The notes under the pieces were generated by a model. The model worked only from the letters and a program-made list of their open reading frames with translations. It was not told the DNA's origin and made no database searches. Position numbers and translations under genes: made by a program. This document shows, piece by piece, positions 56,301-64,000 of a DNA stretch of 64,000 nt. The DNA comes from Lachnospiraceae bacterium (GTDB lineage: Bacteria > Bacillota > Clostridia > Lachnospirales > Lachnospiraceae). The stretch is taken from assembly GCA_017615545.1 (NCBI GenBank), contig JAFZZY010000047.1, positions 62,001 through 126,000 of the forward strand, read 5' to 3'. Position 1 is the first letter of the stretch. Each line of letters opens with the position of its first letter.

Positions 56301-56473
56301 ATGTTCATCAGGAAATGCAGGACGAAGATCAGGATGTTGTGGAACCAGAACCGCAACTCCTGGCGGCGCCGGCTGCGCACGGACAGCAATTCAAAGCTGC
56401 TGATCGTGTAGATCACCAGCAAAAGGATACTCAGGTATTTACAAAGCTGAATGCTCCCCTGAATCGTTGTCAT
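53396..56473 (-). CDS. Fused SEDS glycosyltransferase (FtsW/RodA) - class B penicillin-binding protein
   Basis: 1025 residues. About residues 1-465 are a SEDS polymerase with ten or more helices: IQPSEFVKLSF near 190, VNWRDPW, LGLGNPTKIP with DFPFSALCEEMGG, and TGVTLPFISYGGSS. A Glu/Lys-rich cytoplasmic linker (about 470-565) leads to one membrane helix and a class B PBP: SXXK in YPPGSSFKPL near 744, SXN in AESCNGFF near 806, KTG in GGKTGSAQF near 961. Both catalytic sets look intact, so one chain should polymerise and cross-link glycan. The topology works: SEDS ends inside and the PBP helix exits. It overlaps the upstream U32 gene by 4 nt (ATGA). Cannot tell division from elongation. Confidence 0.92.
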   Translation of the reverse strand: MTTIQGSIQLCKYLSILLLVIYTISSFELLSVRSRRRQELRFWFHNILIFVLHFLMNMAILVRVQDTSYLFFYLEQVGFLLLFLVLHRLLYKDSNLAVLGHMTMLLVIGLAMLTRLSYDKAQKQFFYACLAALVSLIIPYIISKMRITRVLALVLGIAGLGALGLVFIRGSIVYGANLSLRIFGIDIQPSEFVKLSFILLLALMLRHNVTKRRILLSLAVVMAHVGILILSKDIGCAVIFFIAYLFLLCFATRSVKPSLIILACAVAVMIPVYLIFLKVSESGATGGLAKYIVKLFSHVQVRIVNWRDPWSVIDTDGYQITQSLFAIMTGGFLGTGLGLGNPTKIPVVEKDFPFSALCEEMGGIFGICVILICLCLLLSILATSVTMKNRFYKLMAVGLASMYGVQVFLTIGGVIKMIPHTGVTLPFISYGGSSISSTFFLLAIVQGITILSRKREREEMKLRDLKDEILETQAALAEMEDVEPEEVAGFADMEEYDANMEAYLNEKYDVHEAADEVAPKAKQKEGKKKQKPEKQEKRPKGRVAFIAVFTTHCVAFLMLGMYLAYVIQSADADTLNNTYNSSRMALRAERVVRGDILAADGTVLAATRKDVRLYPERKLYAHLVGQIEQGKTGVENLADYYLLQADESLFDQIQNDIAGTKPKGYSVQTTVVPEVQKAAYEAMNGRQGAVVAMDAKTGDVLCMVSLPDYDPNEVANIYATYDEAALARESFFMNRAVSGLYPPGSSFKPLVLLAYMRDFPEQYSALVYDCNNVYSIMSETEDLYELHCSDGKIHGLVDYKKALAESCNGFFADLALRVEAAKFNEVMNGLGFNVRLFKEHESDGSAPKVASLPMAVSAAKITEKMTDAQIAMTGIGQAGVQISPMHSAMLTAAIANGGKLVKPRYLQSVLNENGKVVENLPTEILNEHCMSEEEAKVLKEALCYVVAEGTGYEAKTTDYLSGGKTGSAQFISGNPATHAIYTGFGEKDGRTIAVSVFIENGGSGGQEAAPVAKKVLDACFGVTGE

Positions 56474-58674
56474 AAGACTCCTCTCTTAAAATGCCCCCGT
56501 GTGAATTCATATTCCGGTGATGGGGTCGCGTCGGCGTCCTCCGTCAGTCCGAACCGCGCGAGGACCTGCCGCGTCTGCGCGCCGTCCTCCACGGAAAAAT
56601 ACAGCCGAAGTTCCGACAGGCTTCCCTCGTTCCGATATCTCTCCTGCTCCTCGTGCATCGAGATTGGAAGGCTGTTGTAGATGATGTTGTAACAATAGGT
56701 GCATACGCACCTCGTCGGGAAGATCATTCCCATCCGGTCCTTCAGATAGACGACCGGAAGCTTCTTGCAACCATGCGTGGACTTCTGCAGGCAGTTCGCC
56801 GAAACCATCATCGGTACGCGCCCGTAGATCATCCAGGCGCTTCCGCTCAGGCCGCGGTCGCGCATCTGTGCCTCGTTCAGTTCCAAAGGCACCGTGTCGC
56901 CCGCGCAGCCCATGGCCGCGAGTTCCTCCCGCGCTTCCTTCTGGAAGGTGTAGAGGCTGTGATCCGCAAACACGTGTGCATCCGCGCACGCTTCCTTCGC
57001 GCGGATGAAGCCTTCGTAATTCCGCGCCAATATGCCGTTTCGGCCAATGTCCCGCACTGCCTCGACGTTCCACAATGCGTCGAGGAGTCTCTGCTCCTCA
57101 CGCATCATGTGTGGCAGAGCCAGGCGCACTTCCTTGTTGTGGGAGCGGGCATCCGCCAAAAAGGCGGCGGCGTTCTGAGCATTGACCAGGAAGGATTCGA
57201 GATAGACGGTCGAAAGCTCCGGTCCGCTCTGCATCACGGCATCCCACTGTTCCTGCGTCGAGACCACGGCAGCATAATGCATGGTTTGCTGAGGTGCTTC
57301 GAGATCCTCAGCAGATGTTTTTACAGATGCCTGATCCGCTCCCTCGTATCTGCAGTGGAAACGCTCCAGGATCGCTTCTTTCAACTTACCGAGGACCTGC
57401 CTGCGAAGTTCATTGACCGCGCCCATCGGGTAAAACAGGTCGGGGGCGATCTCGCAGGAAGCCTCTGTGATTTCTATGTCAAACGGGAAATCTCCCGCCT
57501 TTTTGACGTTTTCCAAAATACGGTCAGCCGAGGTCGGTGCCTTCTGTGCAGGCTCGCACACCTGACCATATGCGGTGACCTCGATGTCTCCGGCGCGCGC
57601 AGTAAGCGCAGCAGGCTCGCCGACCACAAAACGGGCCGTCATCTCGATCTTCCGCTTCGCCTGCTCCTTGATATAGTGCTCACGAATGAAGGCCAACCAG
57701 GGTTCATTTTCCGCACGGAGCGGCGGCGCCTGCAACGTGATCATGCTGCGGTCGTTATGACGGTTCGCATAGCCGTCCGTGAAACCGCTGCGTGAGAAGA
57801 GATCCGCCAGTTTCTTGCGATCCTCGGGATCCACGCGGTAGCCCGCCCTGCCCTCTTGCAGGTACAGGTCCATGTATTTACGGTAAATGGCCGTCACGCC
57901 GGCAACGTATTCCGGCTTCTTCATGCGGCCTTCGATCTTAAACGAATGCACACCTGCATCGATATAGTCCGGCAACAGGTCGATCGTGCACAGGTCCTTC
58001 GGACTCAGAACGTAGCCGTCCTGCTGTCCCGGAAGTTCCCTCTTCCCCTGCGGATCCTCGCAGACCCGGTAGGCGAGACGGCACGGCTGTGCGCACCTTC
58101 CGCGATTGCCGCTGCGGCCACCCAGCATGCTCGATAAAAGGCATGCGCCCGAGTAGCAATAACAAAGCGCGCCGTGGATGAAACATTCAACATCCATGTC
58201 CGGGATCGCACAGATCTTGCGGATCTCGTCGAGCGACATTTCCCGCGCAAGAACGACGCGCGACGCGCCACGGTCCTGCATGAGGCGCGCGCTCGCGACT
58301 CCGGTGATTCCGGCCTGTGTGCTTATATGCAAAGAAAGACCCGGAAAGTGTTCCCGCAGATAGCGAAACACCCCCGGATCCTGAACGATCACACCGTCCA
58401 GGCCATGCTCGTAATAAGGGCGCAAAAACGCATCCAGGTCGCGTGTCAGCTCCCTCTGGGTAAGCAATGTATTAACGGTCAGATATAGTTTTTTTCCAAG
58501 CAGATGCGCCAGGTCGATCGCCTCGACCAGCTGCGCGGTTTCCGGATTCTCCGCGTATGCGCGCGCACCGAACCGCGTGCCGCCTGCATATACCGCATCC
58601 GCGCCGGCAGCAAATGCCGCCTTCATGGCATCGATCGAACCCGCCGGTGCCAAAAGTTCCGTTGAAATATTCAT
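56470..58674 (-). CDS. U32 family protein (RlhA-like rRNA C2501 hydroxylation or peptidase)
   Basis: 734 residues. Peptidase U32 core: LLAPAGSIDAMKAAFAAGAD, LYLTVNTLLTQRE, ECFIHGALCYCYSGACLLSS with GNRGRCAQPCRLAYR, and HSFKIEGRMKKPEYV; the C-terminal half resembles DUF3656 and later U32 pieces with Cys pairs (CVCTYC). RlhA and related long members make 5-hydroxycytidine in 23S rRNA, and the Cys set can hold an iron-sulfur cluster; older label is collagenase-like peptidase. Its 3' end overlaps the SEDS-PBP gene by 4 nt, indicating coupling. Confidence 0.85.
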   Translation of the reverse strand: MNISTELLAPAGSIDAMKAAFAAGADAVYAGGTRFGARAYAENPETAQLVEAIDLAHLLGKKLYLTVNTLLTQRELTRDLDAFLRPYYEHGLDGVIVQDPGVFRYLREHFPGLSLHISTQAGITGVASARLMQDRGASRVVLAREMSLDEIRKICAIPDMDVECFIHGALCYCYSGACLLSSMLGGRSGNRGRCAQPCRLAYRVCEDPQGKRELPGQQDGYVLSPKDLCTIDLLPDYIDAGVHSFKIEGRMKKPEYVAGVTAIYRKYMDLYLQEGRAGYRVDPEDRKKLADLFSRSGFTDGYANRHNDRSMITLQAPPLRAENEPWLAFIREHYIKEQAKRKIEMTARFVVGEPAALTARAGDIEVTAYGQVCEPAQKAPTSADRILENVKKAGDFPFDIEITEASCEIAPDLFYPMGAVNELRRQVLGKLKEAILERFHCRYEGADQASVKTSAEDLEAPQQTMHYAAVVSTQEQWDAVMQSGPELSTVYLESFLVNAQNAAAFLADARSHNKEVRLALPHMMREEQRLLDALWNVEAVRDIGRNGILARNYEGFIRAKEACADAHVFADHSLYTFQKEAREELAAMGCAGDTVPLELNEAQMRDRGLSGSAWMIYGRVPMMVSANCLQKSTHGCKKLPVVYLKDRMGMIFPTRCVCTYCYNIIYNSLPISMHEEQERYRNEGSLSELRLYFSVEDGAQTRQVLARFGLTEDADATPSPEYEFTRGHFKRGVL

Positions 58675-58688
58675 AGGCGATATGCGGT

Positions 58689-59027
58689 TTAGATTCCGCC
58701 GGCCAGTTTCTTTTCCAGCTCTTCGATCTTCAGTTTCTTCTCTACGACCTCATGCTTCAAAGCGTAGAGATCCTTATCCTGTCGTATCATCGTCTCCTGC
58801 ATTTCATGATACTTATCACGCAATTTAAAATAGTCATCCGCAATGTTCAGCTGGAGCATGACATTCTGCATGTCAGGACTCTGTCTGAGAAATCCCGGCT
58901 GGTCCTTCAGCTCCTGCAAACGTCCGTTGATGTAGGCTGCGACCTTCTGCAGATAGTCCGCCTCTTCAAACCCGGTCAATGAGTATACCTTGCTGTTAAT
59001 GATAACGTCAACCGTCTTTTTTTCCAT
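58689..59027 (-). CDS. zapA: Cell division protein ZapA
   Basis: 112 residues from the ATG at 59027 (AAGGA 8 nt upstream). VDVIINSKVYSLTGFEEADYLQKVA is the ZapA beta-hairpin head, followed by MLQLNIADDYFKLRDK and a long coiled coil to the end (EVVEKKLKIEELEKKLAGG). ZapA bundles FtsZ filaments at the septum. It heads the run zapA-U32-SEDS/PBP and has a consensus promoter with a terminator-like leader hairpin. Confidence 0.9.
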   Translation of the reverse strand: MEKKTVDVIINSKVYSLTGFEEADYLQKVAAYINGRLQELKDQPGFLRQSPDMQNVMLQLNIADDYFKLRDKYHEMQETMIRQDKDLYALKHEVVEKKLKIEELEKKLAGGI

Positions 59028-59068
59028 GATATGATCCTTTCGCGCACTTGAAACGATATATAAAAATG

Positions 59069-59124
59069 CGGGTGTCGAAGTTGCCTTTCTGCGTTGTTTT
59101 CGCGCAATGCAACTCCTCCACCCG
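59069..59124 (-). terminator. Terminator-like hairpin in the zapA leader
   Basis: Minus-strand stem CGGGTGGAGGAGTTGC / GCAACTTCGACACCCG (three mismatched positions), inner TGCG / CGCA hairpin, followed by CATTTTTATAT. It begins at or next to the predicted transcription start. Confidence 0.55.
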
Positions 59125-59126
59125 TT

Positions 59127-59155
59127 ATTATACCATATATGGTGCTTTTTGTCAA
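59127..59155 (-). promoter_or_regulatory. Consensus promoter of zapA
   Basis: Minus-strand TTGACA (59150-59155), 17-nt spacer, TATAAT (59127-59132): perfect consensus. Confidence 0.88.
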
Positions 59156-59180
59156 TCCTATGTGCGATTTCCCACAAAAT

Positions 59181-59259
59181 GTGACAGTGGGGACGGTTCT
59201 TTCTGTCACGTGTCACGCGACATGTGACACGTGACAGAAAGAACCGTCCCCGTTGTCAC
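59181..59259. repeat. Palindromic repeat element (REP-like)
   Basis: Inverted repeat with 36-nt arms (59181-59216, 59224-59259), 34 of 36 positions complementary, 7-nt centre. The arm core GGGGACGGTTCTTTCTGTCA is a sequence I know from many genomes as part of palindromes linked to Y1/RAYT transposases; no transposase gene is here. The ruvB stop codon lies 4 nt to the right. Confidence 0.8.
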
Positions 59260-59263
59260 ATTG

Positions 59264-60277
59264 TCACGTTTCCTCTAAGCCGTCAGGGATCGCATATCCC
59301 ATGTGGCCGAAAGCCCGATGGGTCGCGATGCGTCCGCGCGGGGTACGCTTCAACAGGCCGTTCTGGATCAGGTAAGGCTCATAAACATCCTCAAGTGTAC
59401 CGATATCCTCGCCGAGGGCGGCGCCCAGTGTCTCCAGGCCGACCGGACCTCCGTCAAACTTCGTGATGATGCATTCCAGGATGCGGCGGTCTTCCACGTC
59501 CAGACCCAGTTTATCGACATTCAACAGATCGAGGGCGTGGTTCGCAACCTCGGTCGTGATCTTGCCGTCGTATTTGATCTGCGCGAAGTCGCGGACGCGC
59601 TTTAACAGGCGGTTTGCCAAACGCGGCGTTCCGCGGGAACGGCGGGCCAATTCTTCGGCTCCGTCCTCAGACAGTTCACAATCAAACACACGTGCGGAAC
59701 GCATCAGAATGCTCTTCAGCTCGCTCTGTGTATAATACTCCATACGATGGGTGATACCGAAACGGTCACGCAGCGGCGCGGTCAGCAGACCTGCACGGGT
59801 CGTGGCCCCGATCAGTGTGAACTTCGGCAGGTCCAGACGAATGCTGCGCGCCGAGGGTCCTTTGCCGATCATGATATCGATAGCATAATCCTCCATCGCA
59901 GGATACAGGACCTCCTCGACCTGACGCGGCAGGCGGTGGATCTCATCGACAAACAGGACATCTCCCTGCTCCAGTCCGTTCAAGACCGATGCCAGATCGC
60001 CGGGCTTCTCGATCGCGGGTCCCGAGGTGATCTTTAGTTTCGAACCCATCTCGTTCGCGATCACGCCGGCCAGCGTCGTCTTTCCCAGTCCGGGCGGACC
60101 ATAAAGCAGCACATGATCCAGTGGATCATGGCGCATCTTCGCGGCCTTGATATAGACAGAAAGCATTTCCTTCAGCTTTTCCTGTCCCATGTATTCATCC
60201 AGCGTTCGTGGACGAAGGTAGCTTTCTACCTTCTCATCTTCTTCCGTGAAGCCGGTGGTGGTTATTCTTCTTCCCAT
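59264..60277 (-). CDS. ruvB: Holliday junction branch migration ATPase RuvB
   Basis: 337 residues. [20 protein letters not shown], Walker [16 protein letters not shown], Walker [12 protein letters not shown], sensor [10 protein letters not shown] and C-terminal HLMFPRTPRGR-like region seen as [20 protein letters not shown] are all present. With RuvA it drives branch migration of Holliday junctions. Starts 9 nt after ruvA. Confidence 0.98.
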   Translation of the reverse strand: MGRRITTTGFTEEDEKVESYLRPRTLDEYMGQEKLKEMLSVYIKAAKMRHDPLDHVLLYGPPGLGKTTLAGVIANEMGSKLKITSGPAIEKPGDLASVLNGLEQGDVLFVDEIHRLPRQVEEVLYPAMEDYAIDIMIGKGPSARSIRLDLPKFTLIGATTRAGLLTAPLRDRFGITHRMEYYTQSELKSILMRSARVFDCELSEDGAEELARRSRGTPRLANRLLKRVRDFAQIKYDGKITTEVANHALDLLNVDKLGLDVEDRRILECIITKFDGGPVGLETLGAALGEDIGTLEDVYEPYLIQNGLLKRTPRGRIATHRAFGHMGYAIPDGLEET

Positions 60278-60286
60278 GGTCTACCT

Positions 60287-60901
60287 CTATCGGATATTCT
60301 TTAATGCTGCCTTCAGCATGGTCGACTCGTCCTTTGCGTCCTCTTCGGAGACTGCGCTCACCGCAGCGAGTGCCTGTGAGTTTGTGTAACCGAGGCTGAC
60401 CAGGGCCTGCATGACATCGGCCGCAACGCCCGAAAGCGTACCTGCCGTTCCGCCTCCCGCGGAAAATGCGGGCGAGTCGCCGAGATCGATCATATCTTCA
60501 ATGTTCACCTTATCCGAGAGCTCCAGGATGATCTTCTGCGCCGTTTTAGCTCCGATGCCCGGCGATTTCGCGATGACCTTCGCATCATTGGCCACGATCG
60601 CCATACGCAGCTGCTCCGGCGTCATCGAACCCAGGATCGACAGCGCGCCCTTCGGGCCGATGCCGCTGACATTGATCAGAAGTTTAAACAACTCCAGATC
60701 CTTCCTCGAGGCAAAGCCGTACAACTGCATCGCGTCCTCGCGCACATGCAGATAGGTGTGGATCTTCACACGCGTGCCGACCTGCGGCAACGCTCCGATC
60801 AATGAAACCGGCACACCGATAAAATACCCCACGCCGCCGCAACTCACGACGATCCCGTCCGGGTATTTTTCCGCCAGTTCTCCCTCGATAAATGCGATCA
60901 T
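60287..60901 (-). CDS. ruvA: Holliday junction DNA helicase subunit RuvA
   Basis: 204 residues from the ATG at 60901 (GGGAGG 8 nt upstream); an earlier in-frame start has no site. MIAFIEGELAEKYPDGIVVS, the helix-hairpin-helix LLINVSGIGPKGALSIL and AKSPGIGAKTAQKIILELSDK, and a C-terminal domain binding RuvB. It holds the junction in a square-planar form. Confidence 0.97.
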   Translation of the reverse strand: MIAFIEGELAEKYPDGIVVSCGGVGYFIGVPVSLIGALPQVGTRVKIHTYLHVREDAMQLYGFASRKDLELFKLLINVSGIGPKGALSILGSMTPEQLRMAIVANDAKVIAKSPGIGAKTAQKIILELSDKVNIEDMIDLGDSPAFSAGGGTAGTLSGVAADVMQALVSLGYTNSQALAAVSAVSEEDAKDESTMLKAALKNIR

Positions 60902-61028
60902 ACTGATACCTCCCGTATGGAGCCGAAGGCTCCGGATAAACAGGTTCAAACCTTCTGTAATTTTACCATATGTGCACCTGAATATGCAAGTCATAATAGA
61001 AAAGATCGCCGTTTATGACGCTTTTTGT

Positions 61029-61057
61029 TTGAAACTTCAGGGCATCTGTGCTAGAAT
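61029..61057 (+). promoter_or_regulatory. Promoter of the YprB-type exonuclease gene
   Basis: TTGAAA (61029-61034), 17-nt spacer, TAGAAT (61052-61057). Confidence 0.65.
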
Positions 61058-61083
61058 TATCTCATCACAGGGAGGACTCTTTC

Positions 61084-62205
61084 ATGAAGTATATTTGCCG
61101 GCCGCTGTCGCAGGATGCTGCGCTTACGGCCATATTTCCGGACGCCGCTCCGGATGTTTTTTTCCTGGATATCGAAACCACCGGACTGCGTGCGGACGAA
61201 AGCTATCTGTACCTGATCGGCGCGACCTGCTATGAGGTCGGCGCGGAGGGCACGGGATGCTGGATGTACCATGCCTGGTTCGGGCGGGAAATGCTGGACG
61301 AGCAGAAGATCCTGCGCGCCTTTTTACGTTTTGCATCCGAATACAAAACGTGCATCACATTTTCCGGAAAACGCTTTGATGTGACCTATCTGGCCCGCTG
61401 CATGCAGGAATACTACCTGGACAGCGCGGCGTTTGATCAACTGATATTTGAAGACTACCTCACCCTCCTGCGACCCTTGCAAAATCTGTTATCGGTTTCG
61501 CGTTCGCGTCTTTGCGAGTGGGAAGACCGGACCGGTCGCGTACGTGAAGATTCGGAGTGCTTCCTGACCGGCGCCGAGATGTCGTCACTCTTCCAGAATG
61601 CGCCGGATCCCTTTCCCGACGAACTCATGGAGACCCTTCTTTTGCACAATCGGTGCGACCTCCAGAGCCTGGTGCTGTTGCAACGTCTGCTCTCCTATCA
61701 GGATATGGCGGAGCGGCCGGTCGCATTTGCCGCGGAGGTTTCCGAGGGCATCGTGACGCTTACAGCAGAGCTCGCGTCGCCCGTGCCTCTTCCCGTATTT
61801 CGTTTTAACGTGGACTATGAATGCAAGATCGCAGACCGCAGTGTCACGATCACCGTATATGAAAGCGATCAGGACTGCCGGTTGTACTATCCGGACTATC
61901 GCAATTACTTCGTCGTTGCCGGCGAAAGCGGCGTCATCCATAAGGATCTCGCCGATTTCATCCCGAAGGAACTGCGCAAAAAAGCAACGCCCGAAACCTG
62001 CTATCAAACAGTTTCCGGACGTTTTCTTCCGATGCCTCTGCCTGCGCCGGGCAGCCGTGCTTCGCTCGAAGAGGACTGCCCCCTCACCATTTTAAAGCGG
62101 AACTTTGACGCCGCATGCGGCTATGTACGCGCAGAAGACGCATATTCTGACCTTTCGGCCTACGGACGGGAATTTCTCCGCCGGCTCCTGCAAAGCGCGG
62201 AATAG
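61084..62205 (+). CDS. YprB-type RNase H-like 3'-5' exonuclease
   Basis: 373 residues from the ATG at 61084 (GGGAGGA upstream). An RNase H-like DEDD exonuclease core (VFFLDIETTGLRADESYLYL near 25-45; ITFSGKRFDVTYLARCM; LLHNRCDLQSLVLLQRL) occupies the first 220 residues, giving the D-E-D-D set. The rest is a beta-rich domain of unknown role found in YprB homologues. Likely a nucleic-acid exonuclease of unproven target. Isolated plus-strand gene between ruvA and luxS. Confidence 0.8.
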   Translation: MKYICRPLSQDAALTAIFPDAAPDVFFLDIETTGLRADESYLYLIGATCYEVGAEGTGCWMYHAWFGREMLDEQKILRAFLRFASEYKTCITFSGKRFDVTYLARCMQEYYLDSAAFDQLIFEDYLTLLRPLQNLLSVSRSRLCEWEDRTGRVREDSECFLTGAEMSSLFQNAPDPFPDELMETLLLHNRCDLQSLVLLQRLLSYQDMAERPVAFAAEVSEGIVTLTAELASPVPLPVFRFNVDYECKIADRSVTITVYESDQDCRLYYPDYRNYFVVAGESGVIHKDLADFIPKELRKKATPETCYQTVSGRFLPMPLPAPGSRASLEEDCPLTILKRNFDAACGYVRAEDAYSDLSAYGREFLRRLLQSAE

Positions 62206-62217
62206 GGGCTCTGAGCG

Positions 62218-62703
62218 CTATTTCGCGTAAACCATGCGCTCCGGGTGGTCTTCGATCCCCGTCAGGACCTCATCCAGGTAACGCTTCGCCCAAAAACGAG
62301 CCATGGGCAGGTTCATGTCCAGATAGTTGCCGCAATCCCGCGGCGCCTGTCCGGGCACATCGCCCTCAAAGGTCGACATAAACGTATACATTTCCCGGAG
62401 GAGCGGCGCGATCTGCGCAGGCTCATTCTCTCCGGCTAAAACCAGATAAAAACCCGTTCTGCATCCCATCGGTCCGAAATAGATGACCCGGGATGCATAT
62501 TCTTTATGGTTGCGTAAAAAGGTCGCGCCCAGATGCTCCATGCAGTGGACTTCGGCCGTGTTCATGACCGGTTCGAAGTTCGGCCGTGTCATGCGCAGGT
62601 CATACGTGGTGATAGTCTCCACGCCTACGTGGTCGATGCGGGACACATATACGCCCGGGATCAATGTCAGATGGTTCACTTCAAAACTGGGTATCTTTTT
62701 CAT
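62218..62703 (-). CDS. luxS: S-ribosylhomocysteine lyase
   Basis: 161 residues, full length. The metal-binding HCMEH (family HxxEH), YFGPMGCRTGFYL, and RDCGNYLDMNLPMAR with the third ligand Cys are present. It cleaves S-ribosylhomocysteine to homocysteine and DPD, the AI-2 precursor, in the activated methyl cycle. Overlaps the ABC permease gene by 4 nt (ATGA), an unusual partner. Confidence 0.96.
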   Translation of the reverse strand: MKKIPSFEVNHLTLIPGVYVSRIDHVGVETITTYDLRMTRPNFEPVMNTAEVHCMEHLGATFLRNHKEYASRVIYFGPMGCRTGFYLVLAGENEPAQIAPLLREMYTFMSTFEGDVPGQAPRDCGNYLDMNLPMARFWAKRYLDEVLTGIEDHPERMVYAK

Positions 62704-63686
62704 TTGGACTCCTCTTTCTCTTCGGCCTCATGATCGTCGGCCAGTCTCTCTTTCAGTGCGCCGTTCATTTCCCGACGGCGGTACTGGGGCTGCAGATATT
62801 TGGTCGCCAGCAGTACCAGCAGATACGCGACCACCAGCTGCAACAGCAGGCTCGTGATAAGCCAGTGACGTACGATCGGCGTTTCTGCAGCCATATTCGT
62901 CGTGTTTTCCAGGTAGGATACGAACGAACTCTCGGCTCCGAAACGGATCTTCAGAAGACATACGATGGACATCAGCGGGTTTAACAGTAAGGCCAATGTA
63001 TGGAAAAACGATGCGGGACGGCTGCCGCCGGGGCCGACCATATCCGGCACGAGCCGCGCGATCACGAGCGGCAGGATGCACATTCCCAAAAGCACGATGT
63101 AAGTGCACAGCGTCGCGGACACGGAACGTTTGATCCACGCCGAGAACAACAGGCCGATGCTGCCGATGAAGAACGAAAGCACCAGCATGACGCCGAAACT
63201 CGCGAACATATCAAACAGGGAAAAACTGCCGAACACATATACCAGCGACAAGATGGGCAGGGTCGAGATGAGGATCATCAGGATGGTCTTCATCATGGCC
63301 AGCAGTTTTCCGAACACGATGGTCTTCGGCGACAGCTGCGTGGTCAGCATCAGATCCAGCGTCTGGTGCTCCCTCTCGCCTGCGATCATGCTGCCGGTCA
63401 ATGTCGGGATGATGAAGAACAACAGCACAAATTCCAGCAAAATGAGCAGGCAGTACAAAAGTCGTATGGAGTTGTAGGCGAGTTCATTGGCCGTCATCGA
63501 ACGGGCCGCGTCCTCGCGAAAGAACAGTTCCAGGAACAGTCGCTCCAGCGGCTCCGCCTCCTCGAAAAACGCCAGGAAGATAAAGCCGGTGAGCGCGAGA
63601 ACCAGGTTGAAACCGATGATGCTAAGGATCAGTTTCGGGGAGCGCATGTTCGCGCGCACTTCCCTCTTAAGTACGGGATTTTTCAT
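62700..63686 (-). CDS. ABC-2 type transporter permease
   Basis: 328 residues with six or so helices; the motif MIAGEREHQTLDLMLTTQLS, found in NosY/GldF-type permeases, lies between helices. Its start overlaps the stop of the ATPase gene (TGATG), and its end overlaps luxS by 4 nt. Exporter of unknown substrate; a charged tail (DDHEAEEKEES) ends the protein. Confidence 0.88.
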   Translation of the reverse strand: MKNPVLKREVRANMRSPKLILSIIGFNLVLALTGFIFLAFFEEAEPLERLFLELFFREDAARSMTANELAYNSIRLLYCLLILLEFVLLFFIIPTLTGSMIAGEREHQTLDLMLTTQLSPKTIVFGKLLAMMKTILMILISTLPILSLVYVFGSFSLFDMFASFGVMLVLSFFIGSIGLLFSAWIKRSVSATLCTYIVLLGMCILPLVIARLVPDMVGPGGSRPASFFHTLALLLNPLMSIVCLLKIRFGAESSFVSYLENTTNMAAETPIVRHWLITSLLLQLVVAYLLVLLATKYLQPQYRRREMNGALKERLADDHEAEEKEESK

Positions 63687-64000
63687 CAGACATCGCCTCC
63701 CGTCTTACGTTTTATGAAGGCTTCGAAATTCTCGTCCTCACGCAGGAAGGATACCACGGGGATGCCCTCGCGGACCAGTTCGGACAGGATCTTCGTCTCG
63801 GCCTCGGTGGTATTGTCCGCGATCACGCGGAGCTGGTTTCTATCCACGGTCACGGCGTGCACGGGCTCAAGTCGGTCCAGAACGGCGACTGCCTGATCTG
63901 CCATGCCGGAGACCCGGATCTTCAGCGGCCGGTTCAACCGCGACTGCTTCAGAAAATGCTCCATGCTGCCCTGCTCCTTCATCGTGCCGCCGGCCATGAT
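63686..64000 (-). CDS. ABC transporter ATP-binding protein, C-terminal part
   Basis: The frame runs off the right edge; only the last 104 residues are seen. They contain EQGSMEHFLKQSR and the beta-rich C-terminal domain (VHAVTVDRNQLRVIA, EAETKILSELVREGIPVVSF) usual at the end of ABC-2 exporter ATPases. The nucleotide-binding core is outside the window. Pairs with the permease, which starts on the overlapping TGATG. Confidence 0.75.
   Translation of the reverse strand: MMAGGTMKEQGSMEHFLKQSRLNRPLKIRVSGMADQAVAVLDRLEPVHAVTVDRNQLRVIADNTTEAETKILSELVREGIPVVSFLREDENFEAFIKRKTGGDV

Overview
The window (about 52% G+C by eye) reads as a chromosomal segment of an anaerobic, fermentative Firmicute of the class Clostridia, most likely a Lachnospiraceae-type gut or rumen organism. 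This rests on gene content, not on a search: a CIRCE-controlled hrcA-grpE-dnaK-dnaJ operon, an NfnAB transhydrogenase pair, L-lactate dehydrogenase, a split AICAR transformylase plus archaeal-type IMP cyclohydrolase, xylan-degrading enzymes, YtrA/YhcF-type GntR regulation and LuxS. No phage, insertion-sequence transposase or CRISPR array was seen. Nearly all genes lie on the minus strand; the plus-strand exceptions are the GNAT gene at 17 kb, the nitroreductase-pyrB-C39 block at 42-45 kb, pyrI, and an exonuclease near 61 kb.

Layout. 0-8 kb: xylan/hemicellulose module (lipoprotein GH10 xylanase with CBM9, an aldo/keto reductase with a ferredoxin domain, a cytoplasmic carboxylesterase-GH43-CBM6-like fusion) plus a CoA-disulfide reductase-rhodanese whose leader carries an intrinsic terminator. 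8-17 kb: ZIP transporter, nitroreductase, a 695-residue protein with a TerD-like domain, exonuclease III, L-LDH, and an ABC permease-GntR-ATPase operon with a palindromic operator in its promoter. 17-24 kb: a GNAT gene, a 456-bp foldback element abutting dnaJ, then the heat-shock operon. 24-34 kb: purA, a LysR regulator, purB, galK, a nuclease-helicase fusion, an EAL phosphodiesterase and a secreted CAP protein. 35-42 kb: tRNA-Trp, purH (transformylase only), purO-like cyclohydrolase, rlmH, nfnB-nfnA and xylB. 42-48 kb: nitroreductase, pyrB, a structured leader RNA in front of a secreted C39-like peptidase, aquaporin, an S66 peptidase and pyrI. 48-53 kb: a polytopic membrane protein paired with an FAD oxidoreductase, uppP, and tRNA-Glu, tRNA-Glu and tRNA-Pro. 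53-64 kb: Nudix hydrolase, a fused SEDS polymerase-class B PBP, a U32 (RlhA-like) protein, zapA, ruvB-ruvA, a YprB-type exonuclease, luxS and the start of an ABC exporter.

Functionally, the window combines xylan and xylose use, redox balancing (NfnAB, LDH, CoA-disulfide reductase), parts of purine and pyrimidine synthesis, and wall growth and division (UppP, SEDS-PBP, ZapA). The most interesting unexplained signals are non-coding: the long foldback at 17960-18415, the folded 5' leader at 43780-43943, and leader hairpins with U-runs in front of the CoA-disulfide reductase and zapA genes.
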